Source: CALDTK01 sp965213735
GTDB taxonomy: Bacteria; Bacteroidota; Bacteroidia; Chitinophagales; Saprospiraceae
Assembly: GCA_965213735.1 (NCBI GenBank)
Contig: CBDCAB010000006.1
Coordinates: 2,232,001 to 2,296,000, forward strand
Reading direction: 5' to 3'
DNA: 64,000 bases
Both the position numbers and the translations under genes were made by a program. Below are positions 17,355 through 26,401 of this stretch, in pieces (position 1 is the first letter of the stretch; every line of letters begins with the position of its first letter). Below the pieces are notes generated by a model that was not told the origin of the DNA, ran no database searches, and was given only the letters and a program-made list of their open reading frames with translations.

Positions 17355-19340
17355 ATGCGACTTCTTGCACTCCTCGCGCTCGTATTGATAAGCTTCTACA
17401 CTGAAGCTATTGCTGCAGCTGCCTCCACACCCACGCCGCTTCGTCCTACGGCTGAAGCAGCGCTGTACCAGCATCTTGTGGAGGTAAATGAGCGATGGCT
17501 TTACGAAACTTCGCCTGCGCCCTACCTCACCACGATCTCTTTCGCGACTGAGACGGAGCGCATCCAGCAGCACCTGATGCTAGTCCACCAGGTGCTGCTG
17601 CAGCGCGATGTTGCTGGCCTTTCGGCAAAACAGCAGGCACGGCGTGCAGCAAGTCTTGCAGAATTGAGCAGATATGCTAACCGCGGACAATTTCCTATCA
17701 ACACCCATGATGATCAGCGAACACCATATTTCGTGGATGTACAGCAAACCCACTGCGCTGTCGGCCATCTGATGACACAAACTGGCGATGTCGAGACAGT
17801 TAGCGAGATTAGCAAGACCATCAATACAGGTTATGTATTACCCGATTTGAGCATTTTACCCCAGGTTTCAGCCTGGGCTACAGAACATGGCTTCACAGCC
17901 GCAGAACTTGCCTGGATACAACCTGGATACCCGGCAACTTACCTCCTCTCCGTGCGAGCTTTTGGCAACAATCAAGGTGTACAAGGAGGACAAGCTCGCG
18001 CAGCCGCTAGAACAGGTAACAATACTATACTTGTTGGTGGAGACTTCACTCAATTCGATGGCGTTGCTGCGAGCGGCTTGGTTATCGTCAGCGGTACATC
18101 AGCCATTCCCGTAATCAATCCCTTTAGTAACATCACGCAGCTGGTCAGACTTACGTCGAGTAATGCTGTGCTCTGCTTTGGCGAAGAGCAAAATACCCAA
18201 CACGATAGCACGCTGTTGGCACTATTCGATCTGACCAGCAATTCCTTTATCGGCCAGTGGCGCTTCAGCCCAGAAGCTACAGTTTATGTGCATGTTGATT
18301 CGCTAGCTGAACCACTTCTTGCAGTGGGCAGTATGCAAGACCAAACCGACGAACTGCAGCTATTTCGCTTATCCACACATAACCTAATTTTGCATAAACT
18401 TGCACAAGATTATGTTATGAAAGGCATCATCTACGACAGCTACTACTTCAACGGTGAAATTACATTTGGAGGGCAGTGGTATGCCAGCACAACGGGCACG
18501 CCTCCTTTCGACAGTAATCAGGTCAGCTTCAACTTAGCGAGCAGCCAATTTACTGATGATACTAACGTAGCTGGAGAGCGCTCAGAGTTTAACAAATTGA
18601 CTACGGGAAATCATCCTGTTTTTCGATACACCTACATTGCACCCAATGAGTTCAATTCCAAGAAATATCTTGAGGGCGAGTACCTAGCAATTGATGATAG
18701 CGCTCAAAGCCTCACCACTCACAGGATATTTGCCGCTAGTGATCGCACCGAAGTCATAGAGTCTGGACCAGATGAAGCCCAGTTTTATTACAACTCCCAC
18801 CTCAGCGGATTACACGCCTTTAGGAGAGATTTAGGTTCTCTTATCCTCACAGGAAATTTTTATAAAGCAGACGAGCAATCACCTCAAGCTGACACCACCC
18901 GCTGGGTAGCAACACAAGTAGGTAACAGCTTCGAGATTTATTCTACTGAGATACCTGTAGATGGTGCGGTAGTATCTGTACTCAGCTTGCAAGATTCATT
19001 TTTGGTGGTAGGCACTTTTACTTCGCTCAATGGAGCGGAAGTGAATCACCTTGCGTACGCAACAGCGCGATTAACTGATGTTGCAGAACAAGTTGAGATA
19101 AATGCCAAGGTCTATTTTGCTACAGGTCAGTTGCATATCTCTTTCGAGCAGCCCTTAGCCACTGATGCACAGCTGTTTCTCTACTCTAGTGATGGCAGGT
19201 TAACTCAGGTAGAGTCGCTTCGAGTGGGGCAAGCACGCTATGCCGTTGATGTTGAGGCTCTTCCTCAGGTGCTTCACTACGCGCTACGTGCACCGGGTGC
19301 CGCTTTACGCACAGGAAGTTTTAGTAATGTGGGGGGTTAG
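17355..19340 (+). CDS. Large exported protein with C-terminal sorting-like module
   Basis: The 661-aa protein has a signal peptide (RLLALLALVLISFYTEAIAA), then a helical Cys/His-containing domain (about 25-185; YFVDVQQTHCAVGHLM). A long beta-propeller-like region follows, including NTILVGGDFTQFDGVAASGL, which resembles delta-60-type repeats. The last about 75 residues (VYFATGQLHISFEQPL, LFLYSSDGRLTQVESLRVGQ) look like a T9SS type A sorting domain. Role unknown; export by T9SS is inferred. The stop overlaps the 3' end of the convergent histidine kinase by 20 bp, next to a heptamer tract. A CC/GG-type mini-hairpin lies at 17618-17631. Confidence 0.75.
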   Translation: MRLLALLALVLISFYTEAIAAAASTPTPLRPTAEAALYQHLVEVNERWLYETSPAPYLTTISFATETERIQQHLMLVHQVLLQRDVAGLSAKQQARRAASLAELSRYANRGQFPINTHDDQRTPYFVDVQQTHCAVGHLMTQTGDVETVSEISKTINTGYVLPDLSILPQVSAWATEHGFTAAELAWIQPGYPATYLLSVRAFGNNQGVQGGQARAAARTGNNTILVGGDFTQFDGVAASGLVIVSGTSAIPVINPFSNITQLVRLTSSNAVLCFGEEQNTQHDSTLLALFDLTSNSFIGQWRFSPEATVYVHVDSLAEPLLAVGSMQDQTDELQLFRLSTHNLILHKLAQDYVMKGIIYDSYYFNGEITFGGQWYASTTGTPPFDSNQVSFNLASSQFTDDTNVAGERSEFNKLTTGNHPVFRYTYIAPNEFNSKKYLEGEYLAIDDSAQSLTTHRIFAASDRTEVIESGPDEAQFYYNSHLSGLHAFRRDLGSLILTGNFYKADEQSPQADTTRWVATQVGNSFEIYSTEIPVDGAVVSVLSLQDSFLVVGTFTSLNGAEVNHLAYATARLTDVAEQVEINAKVYFATGQLHISFEQPLATDAQLFLYSSDGRLTQVESLRVGQARYAVDVEALPQVLHYALRAPGAALRTGSFSNVGG

Positions 19341-20775
19341 AGGTTAGGTGCTGGGTGCTGGGTGCTGGGTGCTGGGTGCTGGGTGCTGGGTGCTGGGGGC
19401 TGGGGGCTGCAGGCAACTCCACATGCGCTGTTGTGCCCGCACCCGGTATACTCGTCAGCCATACGCGGCCGCCCTCAGCCTCGATGATGCGGCGAGCGAG
19501 TGGCAGCCCTAATCCAGCGCCAGGATAGGCTTCGCGGGCGTTGAGTCGCTTAAAAAGCCCAAATACATGCTCGGTATAGCCCGCGTCTATGCCGATGCCT
19601 TGATCTATGAGGCGAATGTGCACAAAGCCTTCCCTATGACTTGGTGCCACCACCAACTCCAGCTCAGGTGCAAGGCCAGGTTTGGCGAAAAGCACCGCAT
19701 TGCTGATCAACTCAACTAACGCAACCTGCACCGCCTTCGGATCACAGCGCACCTGCACATTCGGCTTTTGCTGACACGCCTGCCACTCCTTGAGCAATAG
19801 CGGCTGCTTACTCTCCACCAGCGCACCCTGGTAAAGCTTAGCTACCGACACCTGTACCAGCCGCGAACAGGCCTGTCCCGAACGTGAGTACAGCAATAAC
19901 TTCTCTAACAAAGCATGCATCGCCAGCGAACTCGACTCCACGTGCTCAAAGTGCTCCTCCAAGCCATGTTGACTGATCAGCTCTTCAGGCAAACGTCGCC
20001 GCGCCATCTGTATGAACGAACGAATCGTACGCACCGGCTCCTTCAAATCATGGGATGCAGCGTAGGCGAACTGCTCGAGTTGCTCCCGACTGCCTTCGAG
20101 TCTTGCCCGCGCCAGCCGCTCGGAGCGCAAACTCTGTTCAATACTCTTGCGCACCAGCAAAATAGCCTCGCGCTGCCGATGAAGCTCTGCGGTGCGCTGC
20201 TGAGCATCACGGATACTCACGCGAATGCGCTCACCCTTCGCCGCAGCTACTTCTACTGCATTGCGATTAATCATGCTAAACCACCGGACAAACATGCCAT
20301 AGCAAAAGCATACTGCGGTAATTTGTACAAAAGATAAGCCCACCAAAGATGCCTGTTCTGCACGCAAATAAAAGTGCAGCATACAAGCGAGTAAACTAAT
20401 GGTCAGTACCCAAATGTATGCTCGTCGTAGATTAACATTAAACTCGCTAAACAAGATGTACAACGCAAGTGGCAGAAATGCACTGAGTGAGGCTATGCCT
20501 GGACTTATGACTACTATTGAGAGTACAGCAATGATGCCGACAGCAATTAGCAATCTCTCAGCCAGCAGCACCGTTGCCTCACGCACCAACACCGCCGTTA
20601 GCAAGCCACAAAAGCTGATGCTGGCGATGAGAAGATATGTCGGCCATTCGAAACCTACAGCCGCCACCGCCATAGCCGTACACGCAGACAGTATGCAGGC
20701 AGTTAAGCCCACCGTACGCACATAAGCTACAGTCTTAAAGGTCGAACCCGAGCTATTTGAGAAGGAGAAGTTCAC
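19321..20775 (-). CDS. Sensor histidine kinase
   Basis: The 484-aa protein starts at GTG 20775, which overlaps the upstream kinase stop (GTGA). Five or six membrane helices fill residues 15-165, a coiled linker follows, then the HisKA dimerisation box ASHDLKEPVRTIRSFIQM near residue 243. The HATPase domain has an N-box (ELISNAVLFAKPG), G1 (DQGIGIDAGYTEHVFGLFKR) and G2 (GAGLGLPLARRIIEAEGG). No receiver or periplasmic sensor domain is seen, so the signal may be sensed in the membrane. After VELPA the C-terminus is a repeat-encoded tail (PSPQHPAPSTQHPAPSTQH). It forms a pair with the next kinase; no response regulator lies adjacent. Confidence 0.92.
   Translation of the reverse strand: MNFSFSNSSGSTFKTVAYVRTVGLTACILSACTAMAVAAVGFEWPTYLLIASISFCGLLTAVLVREATVLLAERLLIAVGIIAVLSIVVISPGIASLSAFLPLALYILFSEFNVNLRRAYIWVLTISLLACMLHFYLRAEQASLVGLSFVQITAVCFCYGMFVRWFSMINRNAVEVAAAKGERIRVSIRDAQQRTAELHRQREAILLVRKSIEQSLRSERLARARLEGSREQLEQFAYAASHDLKEPVRTIRSFIQMARRRLPEELISQHGLEEHFEHVESSSLAMHALLEKLLLYSRSGQACSRLVQVSVAKLYQGALVESKQPLLLKEWQACQQKPNVQVRCDPKAVQVALVELISNAVLFAKPGLAPELELVVAPSHREGFVHIRLIDQGIGIDAGYTEHVFGLFKRLNAREAYPGAGLGLPLARRIIEAEGGRVWLTSIPGAGTTAHVELPAAPSPQHPAPSTQHPAPSTQHLTSNPPHY
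19347..19409. repeat. (GGGTGCT)n heptamer tract inside a kinase gene
   Basis: About nine consecutive 7-bp units, the last two changed to GGGGGCT. On the minus strand they encode the C-terminal tail of the histidine kinase as a 7-residue repeat (PAPSTQH). Gain or loss of one unit would shift the kinase frame after the catalytic domain. Confidence 0.85.
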
Positions 20776-22142
20776 TTGGCTGCGATAACTTTTGCGCGAG
20801 CTACCGTAGCCGCAGGTGCGTATTCTGAAAATGCTAGTGAGAACGTCGTACCCACACCCTCTTCACTAGCTACCGAAAGTGTAGCACCGTGGGAGATGGC
20901 TATTCGCTTGCAAAGCGCTAGCCCAACTCCTGATCCTTCATATGTCGAAGGATCATGTGCTCGATTGAATAGCCCAAAGACCTTATCGAGTTGATTTGCC
21001 GGTATGCCGATGCCGTTGTCAGCAACCTGGATTAGAAGCTGCCCCTCCTCATTCACCTCCTGATAAATGCGGATAAGGGGATCAACATCAGGTTTGGCAA
21101 ATTTTAAGGCATTAGCCAGTAAGTTTTGAAAGAGCTGGACCAGTAAGGTCTGGTGACCATATACTGCCGGCAATATTCCAACACTAACTTCTGCTCCCGT
21201 GCGATCAATAGCGTCAACTAAATTATCGCAAACATCATCGAGCAAGTCTTCAAGTTTGACGACATCAGCTGCACTGTCATCACAGCCTCCTTGGGTGTAA
21301 GACAGCAAATCAGATAACATCCGAGCCATCCGCTGACCACCATCCTCAGCGAAGGCCAAGTATTCTTCCACGTGCTTTGCTTCGGGAACGCGGGTAAGTC
21401 TGCGCCTAATCAGTTGACTAAAGCTCACGATACTGCGCAGCGGCTCACGCAGGTCGTGGTGTATGGCACTCACGAGGTGTGTTTCCTCCTCACGTTGGCG
21501 CAGCAAATCAGCTGTCAGCAATGCCTCCCGGCGCACCTGATGCCCGAGGCGATCATTGAATGCTCTGATTTGAGCAGTGGCTCTTTCGAGTTCGTCGAGT
21601 TGAAGTTGTGCTGCACATTCTTCCTTACGCAGCTCGGCCTCAGCAGCGACGAGCTGTAGCCGGATGCGATCATAGCGAGCACGCGCCGAAGTAAGTTGAA
21701 TGACTGTGCCAGCATACCCGATGCCAACCACGCCACACACGGAGTACCAGATTGGGACTACACTAGCAGCCGATCCGGCAAAACCAACAGTGTGAAGGAG
21801 CGCTGCGTAAGCAAAGACAACTAAGTTCAACACCAGGGCTTTGTGCGTGCTACGGGCAAGCGCCGATATTGAGGCACTCACCGGCACGAGCGTCGTCACC
21901 GCCGCAGCACCTGCTGGCAGCACCCAATGCCCTACTGTTATAAAACTGAAGCCCAGAAGAACTCCTAGTGTGTAGGCACCGCTTGACGACAAATATGGCA
22001 AACTCGCGATGAAGGCGCTGCCCAATGCCGCAACCAGTAGCCACAGCAGCATGGCCTCAACATCACCAAAGCCCCAGGAAACACAGGCTAGTGCCGTGCA
22101 CAGCAGAACGGCGCCCCAGGCGTTAACCCGAAAATAGGTCAT
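20772..22142 (-). CDS. Sensor histidine kinase
   Basis: The frame opens at 22226. ATG 22142 (TYFRVNAWGAVLLCTALACV) is preferred because it begins directly with the membrane region. The roughly 456-aa protein has about six membrane helices, a coiled linker (LVAAEAELRKEECAAQLQL), the HisKA box AIHHDLREPLRSIVSFSQLI, an N-box (NLLANALKFAKPD), G1 (VADNGIGIPANQLDKVFGLF) and G2 (GSGVGLALCKRIAISHGA). It is a paralogue of the kinase just downstream, with the same layout, and is translationally coupled to it. The tandem pair suggests a heterodimer or two inputs to a distant regulator. Confidence 0.9.
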   Translation of the reverse strand: MTYFRVNAWGAVLLCTALACVSWGFGDVEAMLLWLLVAALGSAFIASLPYLSSSGAYTLGVLLGFSFITVGHWVLPAGAAAVTTLVPVSASISALARSTHKALVLNLVVFAYAALLHTVGFAGSAASVVPIWYSVCGVVGIGYAGTVIQLTSARARYDRIRLQLVAAEAELRKEECAAQLQLDELERATAQIRAFNDRLGHQVRREALLTADLLRQREEETHLVSAIHHDLREPLRSIVSFSQLIRRRLTRVPEAKHVEEYLAFAEDGGQRMARMLSDLLSYTQGGCDDSAADVVKLEDLLDDVCDNLVDAIDRTGAEVSVGILPAVYGHQTLLVQLFQNLLANALKFAKPDVDPLIRIYQEVNEEGQLLIQVADNGIGIPANQLDKVFGLFNRAHDPSTYEGSGVGLALCKRIAISHGATLSVASEEGVGTTFSLAFSEYAPAATVARAKVIAAK

Positions 22143-22360
22143 CCTTGTTGTCGCCGGCTTCCGTTTCGCTCGCACACTTCTTACCACGCTACAATAGTGC
22201 CAGCCTAGCCGCTGCGCACAATCCAACCTAAATAGTATGTATGCTTGTAGAGGCTAAAGTGGATTTACCCGATTTCTATTTCCAAATGTTTCTTTCCTTC
22301 GCAGGCTAAACATTTGCACAAAATTTTGGCAGGCCGCATGCTTGCCAGCAACATTTTACG

Positions 22361-25285
22361 ATGAAACAGTGCTTGATCTGCACTTTCGTTTGCGCCTTCA
22401 GCATATTCGGCGTTCACCTTCACGCCCAGAATCTATGGCAGGAGTTAAGTGGTCGAAGCTTACCCGCTGAGTCGCCATTTATAGCACTCGATGAAGAACA
22501 TGTGCGCCAGCTTTCACTCGATGCGCATGCGCTCGAACTGGCTCTCAGCCATGTCCCCCTAGAAACGGACGCTGCTGCTGAGAAAGCCTTACTTCCCTTG
22601 CCCAGTCCAGACGGGAGCTACTACACCTTCGACATCCGGGAGTACCATGTGTTTGCCGACGGACCGGTAGCCGGTATTCGCACGTTTCATGGTCGAGCAC
22701 TAGAAGACCCGCTGGTGCGTGTGCGCCTCGACCTAAGCGTGCACGGACTGCGGGCCATGATTTCTACTCCAGATGATGTAGCTTATATCGAACCTGCTCA
22801 GTTAGGTGCTCCCGACGGGCAGTACCTCTCGTTTTCCCGAAAGGGGCAAGGCCATGCCCGCCAAGGTCTCGATTGCGGCTTTAGCCCCGAGCTGCCACTT
22901 CCAAATGTGAAAGCGAGCTCCGCAGCTGCTAGCGCCGAAAGAACGATTGCAGGCGATTGCACCTTCCGCAGTTACAGACTTGCCATCGCCACCACAGGTG
23001 AATACAGCAACTACTTCGGAGCCACCTCACCCGCACAAAGTGCTCTCGTACTCGCAGCCGTTGTCAACACCGTCAATCGCGTAAACTCCGTATTTGAAAA
23101 TGACATGGGTGTACGCTTACTCTTGCTCAATAATACCGCGAATACCTTCTTCTACAACAGCGGCACCGATCCTTACAGCGACGGCAACGCAGGTGCTATG
23201 CTCAGTCAAAATATCGCCACCTGCAACAGCACCTACACCACCGCAGGCTATGATATTGGACACGTTTTCGGCGCAGTCGGTGGCAATGGCGTGGCCAATT
23301 TCGGCGTGTGCAACAACAGCCTCAAAGCCGGAGGAGTGACGCTACGCAGTGCTCCGGTAGGCGACCCATTCGACATCGATTATGTGGCGCACGAAATAGG
23401 GCACCAGTTTCATGCTAACCATACCCAAAACAACAATTGCAACCGCTCCGGGTCTAGCTACGAGCCTGGAAGTGCTTCTACTATTATGGGCTATGCCGGT
23501 ATTTGTGCGCCTAATGTGCAGGCAAATTCCGACCCATACTTTCACGCGATAAGTATTGAGGAGATTCGCACTTTTATCTCTACTGGCTTTGGCAATACGT
23601 GTGCAACAGTTATACCTTCTAGCAATGCTACGCCGACGGTAAATGCAGGCGCCGATGTTGCTGTGCCCGCTGGTACGCCGTTGGTGCTCACTGCCATCGG
23701 CTCCGATCCTAATCCCAGCGATGTGCTTACCTACCAATGGGAGCACTACGACAACGGCGTGGCTTCTATGCCGCCGCAGCCATCCAATACGCAGGGTCCC
23801 AACTTTCGTAGCCTCACCGCCACCGCTAATCCTGCTCGCTTTTTCCCCAATCTCGACGCCGTGCGCAATGGCGTCACTCCTACCTGGGAAGTCCTTCCAG
23901 CCGTAAACAGGAGTTCAACTTTTCGCGTCACCGCTCGCGACAATGCCACTGGTGGCTGTACCGCTGAAGACGATCTCACGCTGACATGGGTCGATACAGG
24001 TCAGCCTTTTGCGGTGCTACAACCTTCGGGTAGTGCTACCGTGTGGGGAGCTGGGATGCCAAATGATGTGCAGTGGTTGGTGGCCGGCACTGCTACGCCG
24101 CCAATAAGCTGCTCCAACGTCGAGATTTTGCTTAGCACCGATGGAGGTTTGACTTACCCGACCGTGCTTGCTGCTGCTGCCCCCAACACCGGATCGGCTA
24201 CAGTCACCATACCTCCTGGTACCCCCAATACCACCAGTGCGAGGGTGCTGGTGCGCAGCCTTGGCAATGTCTTCTACAATATTTCAGCCCAAGATTTTGA
24301 GATTGGGATTCCTCCGCCACCGCTCTCTTGTAGCACCGTTAGCGCCACGGACCTCCCGCAGGATATTGGGCCCAACGCCAATACGGTCACTACTTCTACG
24401 CTCACTGTAGTCGATAATTTTGCCGTGCAGCGCGTGAGTGTCACCAACATGAACGGCACCCATACCTACTCGTCTGATATCGACGCCACGCTTATTAGCC
24501 CGGCAGGTACTCGGGTTGAGCTGTTTACTGACCTGTGCGGCTCGAGTAATAACTTTAGTATTGGTTGGGCCAATAGTGGACTGCCCTACGCGAATGTTAA
24601 TTGCCCGATCACTTCTGCTCAGCTTTATCAGCCGAAACAGTCGCTCACCGCCTTTAATGGTGAGTCAAGCTTTGGACAGTGGCAGCTGGAGCTGATCGAC
24701 GATGCTAATCAAGATGGTGGCACCTTCGACGCTTGGACGATTGAGGTCTGCTTCGATGCCGCTGCCCCGCTCCCGATTGAGTTAGTGGACTTTTCAGCTT
24801 CCGCCAAAACCTCACACATCGAGCTCAGTTGGCAAACTGCCTCCGAAGATAATAATGCAGGCTTTCAGATCGAGCGCGTTGATAATGCAGCCGACGTAGC
24901 TGGCCAAAATTTTCGCCTCATCGCTGAAACTCCGGCCAAGGGAAGCGCAGCTGTCTACACTCACATCGACCGTGAAGTATCAGCTGGCAAAACCTACTAT
25001 TATCGCCTCACCCAAACCGATCTAGACGGCACAGCGACATCCTTCGATATCGTCTCCGCAGCACTTGCCGAAGATGGCTCCACCTTAGGAGCAGCACTTA
25101 GCGGCAACAGCTTAAAGCTTAGCGGACCCTGGAGAGGCGAAATAACCGTGGTCGATGCCGTCGGTAAAATCGTCGCCACCAGCATTGCCAGCTCTTCTCC
25201 CAAGACAATTTCTACCAACGACTGGACCTCCGGCTGGTACATCATTCATTCTAGCCAAGGCAGCGTGCGCACGTTTGTACCATGA
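22361..25285 (+). CDS. Exported reprolysin-like metallopeptidase with P-domain and T9SS sorting domain
   Basis: The 974-aa protein has a signal peptide (KQCLICTFVCAFSIFGVHLH), a propeptide-like domain to about residue 200, and a metzincin catalytic domain with DYVAHEIGHQFHANHTQNNN (zinc site near residue 344) and Met-turn STIMGYAGIC. Two Ig-like segments follow (one with LTYQWEHYDNG), then a proprotein-convertase P-domain (about 655-805, ending FDAWTIEVCF) and a type A sorting tail (ELSWQTASEDNNAGFQIERV to the basic-poor end SVRTFVP). It is a secreted protease. Its ATGA stop/start overlap couples it to the HIRAN gene. A mini-hairpin motif is at 24797-24810. It is a paralogue of the truncated peptidase at the left edge. 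Confidence 0.93.
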   Translation: MKQCLICTFVCAFSIFGVHLHAQNLWQELSGRSLPAESPFIALDEEHVRQLSLDAHALELALSHVPLETDAAAEKALLPLPSPDGSYYTFDIREYHVFADGPVAGIRTFHGRALEDPLVRVRLDLSVHGLRAMISTPDDVAYIEPAQLGAPDGQYLSFSRKGQGHARQGLDCGFSPELPLPNVKASSAAASAERTIAGDCTFRSYRLAIATTGEYSNYFGATSPAQSALVLAAVVNTVNRVNSVFENDMGVRLLLLNNTANTFFYNSGTDPYSDGNAGAMLSQNIATCNSTYTTAGYDIGHVFGAVGGNGVANFGVCNNSLKAGGVTLRSAPVGDPFDIDYVAHEIGHQFHANHTQNNNCNRSGSSYEPGSASTIMGYAGICAPNVQANSDPYFHAISIEEIRTFISTGFGNTCATVIPSSNATPTVNAGADVAVPAGTPLVLTAIGSDPNPSDVLTYQWEHYDNGVASMPPQPSNTQGPNFRSLTATANPARFFPNLDAVRNGVTPTWEVLPAVNRSSTFRVTARDNATGGCTAEDDLTLTWVDTGQPFAVLQPSGSATVWGAGMPNDVQWLVAGTATPPISCSNVEILLSTDGGLTYPTVLAAAAPNTGSATVTIPPGTPNTTSARVLVRSLGNVFYNISAQDFEIGIPPPPLSCSTVSATDLPQDIGPNANTVTTSTLTVVDNFAVQRVSVTNMNGTHTYSSDIDATLISPAGTRVELFTDLCGSSNNFSIGWANSGLPYANVNCPITSAQLYQPKQSLTAFNGESSFGQWQLELIDDANQDGGTFDAWTIEVCFDAAAPLPIELVDFSASAKTSHIELSWQTASEDNNAGFQIERVDNAADVAGQNFRLIAETPAKGSAAVYTHIDREVSAGKTYYYRLTQTDLDGTATSFDIVSAALAEDGSTLGAALSGNSLKLSGPWRGEITVVDAVGKIVATSIASSSPKTISTNDWTSGWYIIHSSQGSVRTFVP

Positions 25286-25917
25286 CCAGACGTGAATTTC
25301 TCAGAGATGCCTCTCAGGCGGGGCTGCTCGTCAGCGCTAGCTCTTTCATCGGCGAAGTAGCCACAGCCGAACCTTACGCCAACTTCCACGCGCTGCCCAT
25401 TTATCGCGCTTACGTAAGAGGCGTGCAGTATCGTGGCTTCCCGCCCGACTACCTCGACCAAATCGAAGTACCTACCCCACTCGATTTGCTGCGCGAGCCA
25501 GATAATGCGTACGACAAGCGGGCAATCGCTGTCTATCACTACGGGGTGAAGCTAGGCTACCTCCCGCGGGAAGACAACCTCGTGCTCAGCAAACTCATAC
25601 GTCGAGGTCTGCCAGTGGTGTGTCGGCTCATTGGCCTGCAGCCTCAACTCGAAACCTATAAGCAGCTCTCCATCGAGGTTGCGCTGCTCTACCCTCCACA
25701 CCCAAGCACCGATACTGCACTCGAACAAAGTGAAAGCGACCGCCTCCAGGGATTGGAGCGCATCAGTCGCAAGCCACACCACACCCGTAGAGACACATCC
25801 GATCCCTTGAGCGCCGGCCATGTTTATGCGGGCTACTATCAGCCTCACGCGCCAGACGTCACCTTGAACGAGAGGCGGGCGCAGTCACTGCGCAGTTTTC
25901 TCGGCAGTGACAGCTAA
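25282..25917 (+). CDS. HIRAN-domain protein with Tat-like leader
   Basis: The 211-aa protein opens with MTRREFLRDASQAGLLVSAS, a twin-arginine-type leader (RREFL). The region at about residues 37-125 matches the HIRAN fold: an N-terminal YVRGVQYRGFPP, then EPDNAYDKRAIAVYHYGVKL and GYLPREDNLVLSKLI. HIRAN binds DNA ends in SNF2/HLTF-type proteins, but stand-alone copies are common in bacteria and their role is unclear. An exported HIRAN protein translationally coupled to a secreted peptidase is odd. The C-terminal 70 residues are polar and low in motifs. Confidence 0.85.
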   Translation: MTRREFLRDASQAGLLVSASSFIGEVATAEPYANFHALPIYRAYVRGVQYRGFPPDYLDQIEVPTPLDLLREPDNAYDKRAIAVYHYGVKLGYLPREDNLVLSKLIRRGLPVVCRLIGLQPQLETYKQLSIEVALLYPPHPSTDTALEQSESDRLQGLERISRKPHHTRRDTSDPLSAGHVYAGYYQPHAPDVTLNERRAQSLRSFLGSDS

Positions 25918-26069
25918 GACTACTCACTAGTTAAGAAATCGAAGGTGCGAGGGTTTGGGGAAAGAATTGATGAGGGCTGCTACTCTCACTTCTCGCTTCT
26001 CATTTCTCATTTCCCATTTCCCATTTCCCACCTCATACCGTTCCGGGTAAACCCTACCCTCTGACAACG

Positions 26070-26130
26070 ACGCCGCTATGCGGCTATGGCCACGCTGCGG
26101 GAGGAGTGTGTGGTAGCCGCATAGCGGCGT
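26070..26130. repeat. Hairpin element with GCCGCATAGCGGC arms, copy 1
   Basis: ACGCCGCTATGCGGCTA (26070-26086) is exactly repeated in inverted form at 26114-26130 around a 27-bp loop. Each arm is itself palindromic. The element and its GTTCCGGGTAAACCC leader recur at 43440-43531. Confidence 0.75.
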
Positions 26131-26241
26131 ACATGGCAGGCGCGCCAAGCTTGAGAAGAAGGAGGATCAATACCTAAGCGATGTCTTGGGTTTAGCCACC
26201 ACCTTGCACCTAGCACCTAGCACACAGCACACGTCCCGGCC

Positions 26242-26318
26242 GACGTCGTCCCACCGCACAGGAAGAGCCGCGGCATTTGGATGACATATCTATTAGGGTA
26301 GCTCGGTTGAACGACGTC
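26242..26318 (+). repeat. 77-bp GACGTC-ended element, copy 4
   Basis: Carries CCGCACAGG and CATTTGGATG variants. It is flanked on the right directly by a CCCATTT heptamer tract, so this copy is not part of the longer 625-bp unit. Confidence 0.85.
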
Positions 26319-26320
26319 TA

Positions 26321-26401
26321 CTCCCATTTCCCACCTCCCATTTCTCACCTCTCACCTCCCATTTCTCACCTCCCATTTCCCATTTCTCACCTCCCACTTC
26401 T
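26321..26401. repeat. Pyrimidine heptamer tract interrupted by the IS element (left part)
   Basis: Degenerate 7-bp units (TCTCACC, TCCCATT) read up to the IS terminus. The tract resumes on the other side of the IS at 28601. Confidence 0.8.

Larger units (their letters stand above)
25918..26401. repeat. Composite repeat region left of the IS element
   Basis: Contents in order: a pyrimidine heptamer tract (25982-26034, units like TCTCATT/TCCCATT); a hairpin element headed GTTCCGGGTAAACCC with 17-bp perfect arms at 26070-26086 and 26114-26130; a CACCTAG heptamer stretch (26200-26232); a 77-bp GACGTC element (26242-26318); and a second pyrimidine heptamer tract (26321-26401). No gene is supported. 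Confidence 0.8.

Noticed and set aside
19683..19700. GTTTGGCGAAAAGC as another mini-hairpin motif copy
   Set aside because: It lacks one T in the prefix and has a 5-base loop, so it breaks the pattern shared by the accepted copies.
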